39,049 nucleotides of DNA. Origin: Chloroflexi bacterium 54-19. Lineage in GTDB: Bacteria; Chloroflexota; Chloroflexia; Chloroheliales; Chloroheliaceae. The stretch covers positions 1 through 39,049 of the forward strand of contig MKTJ01000082.1 of NCBI GenBank assembly GCA_001898225.1, given 5' to 3'. The stretch's first letter is position 1. Every line of letters begins with the position of its first letter. The position numbers and the translations under genes are program-made. The notes beneath the pieces were generated by a model. The model searched no databases, was not told the DNA's origin, and saw nothing but the letters and a program-made list of their open reading frames with translations. Of this stretch, positions 1 to 6,927 are shown piece after piece.

Positions 1-75
1 CGATTTGGTGCTGTTAAAGAGGAACTTGCTAATCGGCGGGTCAGCGACCAGGCCGCGTGTTTTTGTGTTGCTCAT
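1..75 (-). CDS. DoxX-like membrane protein, N-terminal fragment cut by the window edge
   Basis: Twenty-five codons are visible on the minus strand, starting at an ATG (complement of 73-75) and running off the left edge. The start is preceded by GGAAGG about eight bases upstream, a usable ribosome binding site. The peptide begins MSNTKTRGLVADPPISKF and continues with a Leu-Phe stretch. From memory, an ADPPI-S/A-x-FLF opening is typical of DoxX/DoxD-type small membrane proteins (thiosulfate:quinone oxidoreductase small-subunit family) just before their first transmembrane helix. No membrane segment is visible, so the family call rests on this short signature only. It is transcribed away from the kinase gene at 554. 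Confidence 0.45.
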   Translation of the reverse strand, partial: MSNTKTRGLVADPPISKFLFNSTKS

Positions 76-553
76 AAAAGACTGCCTTCCTTTTCCTTAT
101 CCTATTCCACTACTACTTTTATATCCTGCCAAAGACTTTGTTTGTTTTGGTGTTTTGGTTTAGTAACTGTTCGGTAGTTGTTTTTGTTTACATTTGCATT
201 ATAAAAGTGGAAAATAAAGGAAAAGGTTTAATAAGGTGAAAATTTGGTAAAAAACCAAAAATTCTCTTTCGACCTCACTGTTTCGCTAGCCAGGGGCAGA
301 TAAAAGCTGAATTTACCAGATTTTAACCTTTTTCCACCCCAATTTAAACTTCTCCTTGTAAAATAAGGTTGGACCATCCTTTTTGAGATAGAATGGAGTT
401 ACCTTTATACAGTGGCATTCAACAGGCTCTGGATAATCTCAGGTGGATAAGGTGGTCATAAGATAAAAGAGAGCCTGGCACAATTACCGGGTTTTACTAA
501 GAAATATAAACGGGTTAAACGCAGGTTAAAATTATTGATAATGGCAAAAAGCA
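76..553. other. Divergent intergenic region, AT-rich
   Basis: These 478 bases separate the leftward DoxX-like gene from the rightward sensor kinase, so promoters for both should lie here. A minus-strand TATAAT is present at 198-203, but I see no convincing -35 at the right distance. An AT-rich inverted repeat (AATTTGGT / ACCAAAAATT) lies around 242-264. I find no reading frame with a ribosome binding site and no RNA gene. Confidence 0.4.
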
Positions 554-1771
554 ATGGCTAAAAAAATGTTAACGAAAGCCGAAAAAATAATAAATAAAAC
601 CGATTATGACGTAATACAGAAAAGTGAACCGACCGTCCCAGACCGGGAAAAATTTAACCTGGGCTTCCTGGAATTACTGAGTGAAGGGGTAATTGTAATA
701 GACGCGGAGCGCCGGGTAGTCGGGGTGAACAGCGCCTTCGAGCAACTGTTGGGTTGGTCGGAAAGCGAACTGGTCGGGCGGCCCTGCCACCTGTTCTTTG
801 GTTGCAAGGAATACGAGACCGGAAATGATTTTTGCGAAACCCTGTGCCCCCTGGCAAATTTAAGGATTCGGCAGCTAAAAAAGGATACCGTCCATTATCA
901 GGACATGTCGATGAGCCATAAAAACGGGCAGCGCCTGGTCGTTAATGTCAGCCTGTCGCCCCTGGAACTGGCGTTACCCGATAAAGCGGTAACCGCCGAT
1001 AGCTACAGTATAATGGTACTGAGAAACGTAACCGACACCAAAAAGCAAGAGCGCATTCAGTCCGAGTTTATTACAGCGGCCTCCCACCAGTTGCGTACTC
1101 CCCTGTCGAGCATCAAGACTTCCATCGGTTTGCTCCTGGGTACAACCGAACTGGAAAGCAACCCGATTCTGCAAAGACTCCTCAAAAATATCCAGACCAG
1201 TTCCCTGAGAATGGAACGGCTGGTAAACGATTTAATCGAGCTGGTCAGCTTGCAAAACGGGCAGGTCAAGATGCAGCCACAGGTCGTAGAGGCCCAGGAA
1301 CTGCTCTTACAGGCGATAAAATTAAACCGGCAGCGGCTCGAAGCCAGAAACCAGCTTGTCAAACCGGTCCAACCGGCAGAACCGCTTTATGTGAAAGCCG
1401 ACTTTTTGCGGATAAGCCAGGTACTCGGCCATTTGCTTTCAAACGCCAGCAAGTTCAGCCAGTCCGGCCAGAAAATCAAACTGGAAATAGCCAGCCGCCC
1501 CTCCGGTACCGGGGGAAATAACACGGGGGCAGATGAGGTTGTCTTCAGCGTTAAAGACGAAGGTATCGGGATTGCCCGCGAAGAGCAACCTTTTATATTC
1601 GAAAAGTTTTACCAGGCCCAGGTTATCGAAAATACGGCTGAACTGGGGGCAGGTCTGGGCTTGCCATTAGCGAAAGTCTTGATAGAATTAAATAATGGTC
1701 GCCTCTGGTTTGAAAGCGAACCGGGGAAAGGTTCAACCTTTTACTTTTCGCTACCGGCTGCCCGGCCCTGA
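554..1771 (+). CDS. PAS-domain sensor histidine kinase with four clustered cysteines
   Basis: This 405-residue kinase has no signal peptide or membrane helix, so it is probably cytosolic. A PAS domain spans about residues 35-165 and contains Cys78, Cys84, Cys94 and Cys98. The dimerisation/phosphoacceptor helix follows, with His178 in HQLRTPL. The ATPase domain (about 285-403) shows an N box (HLLSNASKFS), a G1 box (KDEGIGIA), an F-box-like FEKFYQ and a G2 box (GAGLGLPLAK). A perfect overlapping ATG at 541 runs into a stop after six codons, so 554 is the best start, although its ribosome binding site is weak. The response regulator at 1874 lies 102 bp downstream on the same strand and is its likely partner. 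The signal is unknown; the cysteine cluster suggests redox or metal sensing, which is inference. Confidence 0.9.
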   Translation: MAKKMLTKAEKIINKTDYDVIQKSEPTVPDREKFNLGFLELLSEGVIVIDAERRVVGVNSAFEQLLGWSESELVGRPCHLFFGCKEYETGNDFCETLCPLANLRIRQLKKDTVHYQDMSMSHKNGQRLVVNVSLSPLELALPDKAVTADSYSIMVLRNVTDTKKQERIQSEFITAASHQLRTPLSSIKTSIGLLLGTTELESNPILQRLLKNIQTSSLRMERLVNDLIELVSLQNGQVKMQPQVVEAQELLLQAIKLNRQRLEARNQLVKPVQPAEPLYVKADFLRISQVLGHLLSNASKFSQSGQKIKLEIASRPSGTGGNNTGADEVVFSVKDEGIGIAREEQPFIFEKFYQAQVIENTAELGAGLGLPLAKVLIELNNGRLWFESEPGKGSTFYFSLPAARP

Positions 1772-1873
1772 GCCAACCGGACAAACCTAACCAGGTGAAT
1801 TTAAAGTTAGGACCGCAACAAATAAACGGCAGGGCCATAAGAGCGGGGCCATAAGAAAGGAAGTTATAAAGAA

Positions 1874-2587
1874 ATGAAAATCCTGGTAATTGATGACGAT
1901 AAAAACATCGTCGAGGCCATCCAAATCGGTTTCCAACTCCAATGGCAGGAAGTTGAGGTAATCTCAGCTTCGGACGGCGAGCAGGGTCTTAAAATGTTCT
2001 ACGAAACAAACCCTGACTTAATTTTGCTCGATGTAATGATGCCCTATAAAGACGGCTACAGCGTCTTGAAAGAAATCCGCCGTACCAACGACGTGCCGAT
2101 TATTATGTTAAGTGCGCGGGGTGAAGAACTCGACAAGGTAAAGGGCCTGGAACTGGGCGCGGACGATTACCTGACCAAACCTTTCTCGCACCTGGAGTTG
2201 TTCGCCCGTATCAAAGCAGTCTTGCGCCGCCTGTTGATGCCTTCCCCGGCCAACATCTCGCCCTCGTTTGTTAGCGGCGACCTGACAATCAATTTTGATA
2301 ACCGGGAAGTAACGAAAAACGGCCAGCCTGTCAAAATGACGCCGACCGAATACAACCTGTTATTCTTGCTGGCCCGTAACGCCGGGCACGTCCTGACCTT
2401 CGAAAATCTGTTGGATAAGGTCTGGGGACCGGAATACCGCGACCAGCTCGATTACTTAAAGACCTATGTAAGCCGGTTACGCAAAAAACTTGAAGATAAC
2501 CCGGAACGGCCTCGCCTGATTTTGACGGAGCGCGGCCTGGGCTATCGCCTGATGAAAGTGCCGCAGTCGGCCACTCTACCGGCCTGA
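1874..2587 (+). CDS. OmpR/PhoB-family response regulator
   Basis: This 237-residue DNA-binding response regulator should accept phosphate from the kinase encoded just upstream. The receiver domain (residues 1-120) has the acidic pocket Asp7/Asp8/Asp9, phosphoacceptor Asp53 in LLDVMMP, Ser80 at the switch position and Lys102 in LTKPF. A winged-helix effector domain fills about 135-232 with the usual TPTEYNLL helix and ends in ERGLGYRL. The ATG at 1874 is preceded by AGGAAG at a suitable distance. Its target genes cannot be read from the sequence. A perfect-palindrome terminator follows the stop. Confidence 0.95.
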   Translation: MKILVIDDDKNIVEAIQIGFQLQWQEVEVISASDGEQGLKMFYETNPDLILLDVMMPYKDGYSVLKEIRRTNDVPIIMLSARGEELDKVKGLELGADDYLTKPFSHLELFARIKAVLRRLLMPSPANISPSFVSGDLTINFDNREVTKNGQPVKMTPTEYNLLFLLARNAGHVLTFENLLDKVWGPEYRDQLDYLKTYVSRLRKKLEDNPERPRLILTERGLGYRLMKVPQSATLPA

Positions 2588-2607
2588 GCACCCCTAAAAA
2601 ATAAAAA

Positions 2608-2639
2608 TCCGGCCCGGCTTTTATAAAAGCCGGGCCGGA
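2608..2639. terminator. Shared intrinsic terminator between convergent genes
   Basis: A perfect 32-bp palindrome has arms beginning TCCGGCCCGGCTTTTA. It sits 20 bp past the response-regulator stop and 48 bp past the convergent dehydrogenase stop. On the minus strand it is followed by a T-rich run (complement of the A-rich stretch 2596-2607), so it is a strong terminator for the leftward operon. Its rightward activity depends on the T/A core of the stem. Confidence 0.8.
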
Positions 2640-2687
2640 ACCCTGAGGCGGGATGAGACTAAGTTCCCCGGAACAAACCGGAAAGAT

Positions 2688-3476
2688 TTAGTAAGTAATC
2701 ATCCCGCCTGTTACGTTTATAGCCTGCCCGGTCATGTAGCTGGCGTCCGGTCCGGCCAGGAACGACACCACCCCGGCCACGTCTTCAGGCTGCTCGGCTC
2801 GTCCCAGCGGAACTTTTTCGAGACGCTCCCGGCGCACCTGGGCCGGTTCCTTACCGGTAATCCGGGAAATCTCGTTGTCGAGCAAGTCCTGCATCGGCGT
2901 TATCACGATACCGGGACAGATCGCGTTTACCAGGATACCTTCAGAAGCAACGGCGTGAGCAAAGGTTTTAGTAATGGAAATGACCGCGGTCTTGCTGACG
3001 TTGTAAACCGGGTGATAGATGGTGCTGGAACTTTTGCCCGCCGCCGAAGCGATATTGATTATCCGCCCGCTCTTTTGCCGGAGCATCAGCCGCAATGCCG
3101 CCTGGCAGCAAAAGAAGACGGCCCTGGCATTGACATTCATGACGGTATCATAGTGTTCTTCGGTGACATCAAGGGGCAGGGCAATCCGCTGGATGGCGGC
3201 GTTATTGACCAGCACATCGAGTTGTCCATAGGTAGACCAGACCGTATCGAACAGGCGCTGGCGGTCGGCGGCGCTGGTCACGTCGGCGGTGAAAGCCAGG
3301 GCTTCCCCGCCCGCCTGGGTAATTTCGGTGGCAACGGCCTGGGCCGGGTCGGGGCGGTTATCCACTACCACCACCCGCCTGCCATCCTGGGCCAAGCGCA
3401 AGGCGATGGCCCGCCCGATACCCTGCCCGGCCCCGGTAACGACCGCGACCTGTCCCGCCACTGGCTTCATTGTCAT
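2688..3476 (-). CDS. Short-chain dehydrogenase/reductase (SDR), probably sugar- or polyol-related
   Basis: This 262-residue classical SDR has the Rossmann motif TGAGQGIG at 14-21 and Asp39 at the end of beta-2, which favours NAD(H). NNAA lies at 91-94, with catalytic Ser144, Tyr158 and Lys162 (YNVSK). The C-terminus ends in the family-typical TGQAINVTGG. Two nearby in-frame ATGs (3476 and 3470) are possible starts; the first has AGGACAGG upstream. It follows the MlrC-type gene with a 56-bp gap on the same strand, suggesting one operon. The substrate is not determined; gluconate or 3-oxoacyl-type relatives are both possible. Confidence 0.9.
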   Translation of the reverse strand: MTMKPVAGQVAVVTGAGQGIGRAIALRLAQDGRRVVVVDNRPDPAQAVATEITQAGGEALAFTADVTSAADRQRLFDTVWSTYGQLDVLVNNAAIQRIALPLDVTEEHYDTVMNVNARAVFFCCQAALRLMLRQKSGRIINIASAAGKSSSTIYHPVYNVSKTAVISITKTFAHAVASEGILVNAICPGIVITPMQDLLDNEISRITGKEPAQVRRERLEKVPLGRAEQPEDVAGVVSFLAGPDASYMTGQAINVTGGMITY

Positions 3477-3532
3477 TGTTTTCTCTTTACCTGTCCTTTT
3501 TTATATTGGCGGCTAATTCCCTACGAGCCTAA

Positions 3533-5047
3533 TTACGAGCCCTGGCCGGGGGCCCAAACCATGGAGGGGTCAAGCGGGTAAATTGGCCGCTTGAGATTGT
3601 TAAATTCGAGCCGGTCGAAAGCCGGGTTGGAAATACCGGGAGTGTCCACCTCGATTATTTCTTTAGCAATCGGGGTAAAGGCGGCCCGGTAGTGGACCGA
3701 CGACTTGACCACCACGATTTGCTGCTCGCTCGGCTCGATACCCTGGCTTTGAAGCATTGCCAGGTCGAGGGGTTGGTGGCGGTAGGTGCTGGTCAGGACC
3801 GTCACCCTGGACCCGTTGTCGCCCTGCACTTCCAGGACCGCGCTTGGCCCCATCTTCGAAAGGACGCCCGTACCCATCGGCCCGGTGTGGACGAACTCGC
3901 CATTGGTCAGGCGGATTACTCTGGCCGTCACGCGCAGAGGGTCGCCGTGAAAACGGTCGGTCTTGCCGCCCAGGTCGAGCGTGATAGTGCTGCCTTCCCC
4001 GGCCTGAATAGCAAGCTGGACCGCCTGGGGGTCGTTAATCGGGGCAATAACGGCCCTGGTAGCGCCGTGCCGGAGCAGGGCTTCCAGCATGATAGTGCCA
4101 TCGGCGGGCGTACCCGCGCCCGGATTGTCGCCGATGTCAGCCAGGACTATCGGACCTTCGGGGGCTTGCATGGCGTGTTCGATAGCGGCGTCAATGGTCC
4201 AGGGACGGACCACGAAATCCTGGCGGTGGTCCCAGATATAATTTGCCAGGCGATTGGCGGCGGCCTGGGCCTGGGCCTGGTTGTTGTCCGAGGTTACAAT
4301 AACGGCAAAATTGGTCTGGGGAATATCCGAAAAACAGAAGCCGGGCAAATAGCTCACGTTCAGGATGCCGCGCTCGTTTTCAATATCGCGGGCCAGGTGT
4401 TTGACCGTCAGCATCGGTTCGGCGTAGGTAAACTCGCGCTGGATACCCGCCAGGAGCGGAATGTTGACGATGGCGGCAGTCGGTTTGACCCCGCCGCGTA
4501 CGATTCTGGTCATTAGCAGGCCCGACTCGTAGCCGCGTTCGTACATATCAACGTGAGGGTATTCGTCATAGGCCACACAAACCGTCGCCAGGCTGACCAT
4601 TTCGGGGGTGATGTTGCCGTGCAAGTCAAGCTCGACGATTATGGGCAAGTCCGGCCCTACGGCCTTGCGGACCGCCCGGAGGATATAGCTTTCCGCGTCG
4701 TAATCTATCTCGGAGACCATTGCGCCGTGGAGGTCGAGCAGGATACCGTCCAGGGGACCGCTTTGCCGGGCCGCTTTGATACCCTGGATAAGCTGGCCGG
4801 TCAGGCCAATCAAGGCTTCCCCGGTGACGAGGCCGCTGGGAGCGGTCTCGGCGTGGAAGGTCGGCACGACTTCGAACTGGAAATCGCGGGCCGCGTCAAT
4901 ATAGCCGCCCACCGCCGACTTAGTCCCGGCATAGTTGTGAATGATTTCCTGGCCTTCGGAAGCAGTCCGCATGAAATCGGCCAGGGTCGTTGAGACGTTC
5001 GAAAAAGTGCTGGTCTCGTGGAGAATACCACCAATCGCGATTCGCAT
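3533..5047 (-). CDS. M81-family (MlrC-like) metallopeptidase
   Basis: This 504-residue protein matches the M81 family named after microcystinase C (MlrC), zinc enzymes that cleave short linear peptides or act on related amide bonds. Family landmarks seen are GGILHETSTFS at the N-terminus (His10), DLHGAM at 105-110, the metal-binding DLHGN at 141-145, YPHVDMYERG at 163-172 (His165), and a glycine-rich ADIGDNPGAGTPADGT segment that starts the MlrC C-terminal domain. The ATG at 5047 has a strong upstream GGAGAAGGGG. No signal peptide is evident. Most genomic M81 members have unknown substrates; microcystin degradation should not be assumed. It leads the operon with the SDR. Confidence 0.9.
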   Translation of the reverse strand: MRIAIGGILHETSTFSNVSTTLADFMRTASEGQEIIHNYAGTKSAVGGYIDAARDFQFEVVPTFHAETAPSGLVTGEALIGLTGQLIQGIKAARQSGPLDGILLDLHGAMVSEIDYDAESYILRAVRKAVGPDLPIIVELDLHGNITPEMVSLATVCVAYDEYPHVDMYERGYESGLLMTRIVRGGVKPTAAIVNIPLLAGIQREFTYAEPMLTVKHLARDIENERGILNVSYLPGFCFSDIPQTNFAVIVTSDNNQAQAQAAANRLANYIWDHRQDFVVRPWTIDAAIEHAMQAPEGPIVLADIGDNPGAGTPADGTIMLEALLRHGATRAVIAPINDPQAVQLAIQAGEGSTITLDLGGKTDRFHGDPLRVTARVIRLTNGEFVHTGPMGTGVLSKMGPSAVLEVQGDNGSRVTVLTSTYRHQPLDLAMLQSQGIEPSEQQIVVVKSSVHYRAAFTPIAKEIIEVDTPGISNPAFDRLEFNNLKRPIYPLDPSMVWAPGQGS

Positions 5048-5448
5048 TTCCCCTTCTCCAATCCATTCAATTCAATTTTGCAAAAATAAACAATGCTCCG
5101 GCGGATATGAGCAGAACCCGCCCCCGGAAAGAATTTTTAGCAGAAACGGTAAAATAAAAAGGGCTACCGCAAAGCCCGGTGAACTACCACCAATTTAACA
5201 GCCCCTAGGGGCGCCGTCAAATTCAACCGCAAATTTAGTTTTAGTGTTTAGTTTTATCCTTTTCTAATCCGACACTCAGGCTGTAATAGCTTGCTACCTT
5301 CTATAATTGTGGTATCATAAATTCAACCAACGCATACATTCACTCAATTATATTCAGAATTCACGAGCGGATTCGTTAATAACTTAGTTTACTGTTAACT
5401 CCACAATTAAATAACCAGGACAACGTCCCAGAAAGGCAAGGATGCTTT
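5048..5448. other. Divergent regulatory region between mlrC-like gene and cox operon
   Basis: This 401-bp gap must contain the promoters for the leftward M81/SDR pair and the rightward cox operon. It holds a perfect 12-bp palindrome GCCCCTAGGGGC at 5201-5212, a minus-strand hairpin with T-run at 5161-5177, and a plus-strand TATAAT at 5302-5307 without a clear -35. An imperfect inverted repeat of the GTTAAT/GTTAAC type lies around 5373-5398. I see no coding frame with a ribosome binding site. Confidence 0.4.
5151..5177 (-). terminator. Possible leader terminator/attenuator ahead of the mlrC-like gene
   Basis: Read on the minus strand, GGGCT and AGCCC form a 5-bp GC-rich stem with a seven-base loop, followed at once by TTTTTATTTT. 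This has the form of a small intrinsic terminator, but it lies upstream of the M81 gene and downstream of no annotated gene. It could attenuate the M81/SDR operon or end a short transcript. The stem is short, so confidence is low. Confidence 0.3.
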
Positions 5449-6315
5449 ATGATACCTGGAAAATTTGAGTATTTTGCGCCGTCTTCGGTCAAAGAAGCGA
5501 TTGGGCTTTTAGACCGGTACGGCGAAGATGCGAAAATTCTGGCCGGAGGCCAAAGCCTCATCCCGGCCATGCGTTTCCGACTGGCCCAGCCCGAAATCCT
5601 GGTCGACATCAACCGAATTGAAGGGCTTGACTATATCCGGGAATTGGACGACTACCTGGCGATTGGCGCGATGACCAGGGAAGCCTCTCTTGAGAAATCA
5701 GCCTTAATCAGCCAGAGATACCCCCTGTTAGCCGATACTGCAAAAGTTATTGCCGACCCCCTGGTCCGCAATATGGCGACGGTGGGGGGCAACCTGGCCC
5801 ACGCCGACCCTGCTAACGACCACCCGGCCACCATGCTAGCCTATGACGCCACACTGGTTGCGGAAGGCCCCGACGGTGACACTATCATCGGCATTGACGA
5901 TTTCTTTCTCGGTTTGTTCGAAACCAGCCTTGCTAAAGACCAGATTTTAAAAGAAATTCGGCTTCCCAAGCCGGGTCCGGGCAGCGGCGGCGCTTATCTT
6001 AAAATCGAGCGCAAAGTCGGAGATTATGCCGTGGTCGGAGTTGCCATCCAGTTGACCGTCGAAAACGGCACCGTTACCGCCGCCCGGATTGGACTGACCA
6101 ATGTTGCGGGCGCACCGATGCGGGCGAAAAACGCCGAGGCCGCTTTGATTGGAAATGCCCCCACCGGAGATATTCTCGAAAAGGCCGGGCAAGCCGCCGC
6201 CGCCGAGTGCGAACCCTGGAGCGACCTGCGCGGCTCGGAGGAATACAAACGCGACATGGTGCGGATTGTCACCAAACGCGCCATCCGTAAAGCGGTCGAG
6301 CGGGTCGGGGCCTAA
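5449..6315 (+). CDS. coxM: Aerobic CO dehydrogenase, medium (FAD) subunit
   Basis: This 288-residue flavoprotein carries electrons from the iron-sulfur subunit to the quinone pool or another acceptor. It begins with KFEYFAPSSVKEA, typical of the xanthine dehydrogenase/CODH FAD subunit. It has the two FAD-binding loops AGGQS (32-36) and TVGGN (111-115). The C-terminal CO_deh_flav_C domain occupies about 180-285. The start is fixed by AAGGA seven bases upstream; another ATG at 5442 is out of frame and stops after eight codons. It is the first gene of the coxM-coxS-coxL order standard for form I CO dehydrogenases. The form I assignment comes from coxL. Confidence 0.93.
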   Translation: MIPGKFEYFAPSSVKEAIGLLDRYGEDAKILAGGQSLIPAMRFRLAQPEILVDINRIEGLDYIRELDDYLAIGAMTREASLEKSALISQRYPLLADTAKVIADPLVRNMATVGGNLAHADPANDHPATMLAYDATLVAEGPDGDTIIGIDDFFLGLFETSLAKDQILKEIRLPKPGPGSGGAYLKIERKVGDYAVVGVAIQLTVENGTVTAARIGLTNVAGAPMRAKNAEAALIGNAPTGDILEKAGQAAAAECEPWSDLRGSEEYKRDMVRIVTKRAIRKAVERVGA

Positions 6316-6420
6316 CCGCCACCTTAAAGGATTAAAGAACGAAGAAGAGAAGGGCCTTTAACCTGAGCGAATAAGGGCCAAAACACAACCGAATACCTTA
6401 AGACCAATGGAGGTTTTTGA

Positions 6421-6927
6421 ATGGGCAGAACTGTAAAACTCACTGTCAACGGGCAAGAAGTATCCCGCGAAGTCGAACCGCGCCTGCTCCTGGTCCATTT
6501 CATCCGAGAAGATTTGAACCTCACCGGCACCCACATCGGGTGCGACACCACCAGTTGCGGCGCTTGTACTATCAATATGGACGGCAAGGCGGTCAAAAGC
6601 TGCACAATTTTCGCGGTCCAGGCCGATGGCCGATCTATCGAAACCATCGAGGGGATGGCTCAAAATGGGCTGCACCCGCTCCAGGAAGGTTTCTGGGAGA
6701 AACACGGGTTACAATGCGGCTACTGCACCCCCGGCATGATTATGTGCGCCAACGCCTTCTTGAAGGAAAATCCCCAGCCGACCGAAGAAGAAATTCGCTG
6801 GGCCATCTCCGGCAACCTCTGCCGCTGCACCGGCTATGTCAAGATAGTGGAAGCCATCCAGTACGCCGCCAATAAAATACAGGCCCAGGCCGCGCAGCCG
6901 AGCGAGACAAAGGAGGTGGTCGCGTGA
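6421..6927 (+). CDS. coxS: Aerobic CO dehydrogenase, small (2Fe-2S) subunit
   Basis: This 168-residue subunit holds two [2Fe-2S] clusters that pass electrons from the molybdenum site to FAD. The N-terminal ferredoxin-like domain has Cys41, Cys46, Cys49 and Cys61. The C-terminal four-helix domain has Cys99 and Cys102 (QCGYCTPGM) and Cys134 and Cys136 (CRCTGY). The spacing matches the molybdenum-hydroxylase small-subunit family exactly. A GGAGG lies seven bases before the ATG. The gene starts 105 bp after coxM, and its stop overlaps the coxL start by three bases (GTGA), indicating coupled translation. Confidence 0.95.
   Translation: MGRTVKLTVNGQEVSREVEPRLLLVHFIREDLNLTGTHIGCDTTSCGACTINMDGKAVKSCTIFAVQADGRSIETIEGMAQNGLHPLQEGFWEKHGLQCGYCTPGMIMCANAFLKENPQPTEEEIRWAISGNLCRCTGYVKIVEAIQYAANKIQAQAAQPSETKEVVA

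Noticed and set aside
3360..3371. TTATCCACT as a DnaA box
   Set aside because: Single imperfect copy inside the conserved SDR coding region, far from the origin-like segment.
3692..4516. Open frame of 274 codons opposite the mlrC-like gene
   Set aside because: Antisense shadow of a conserved enzyme; composition rich in Arg, Gly and His with no recognisable motif.
3533..5047. Assigning microcystin degradation to the MlrC-like protein
   Set aside because: No mlrA, mlrB or mlrD neighbours; most M81 members have unrelated, unknown substrates.
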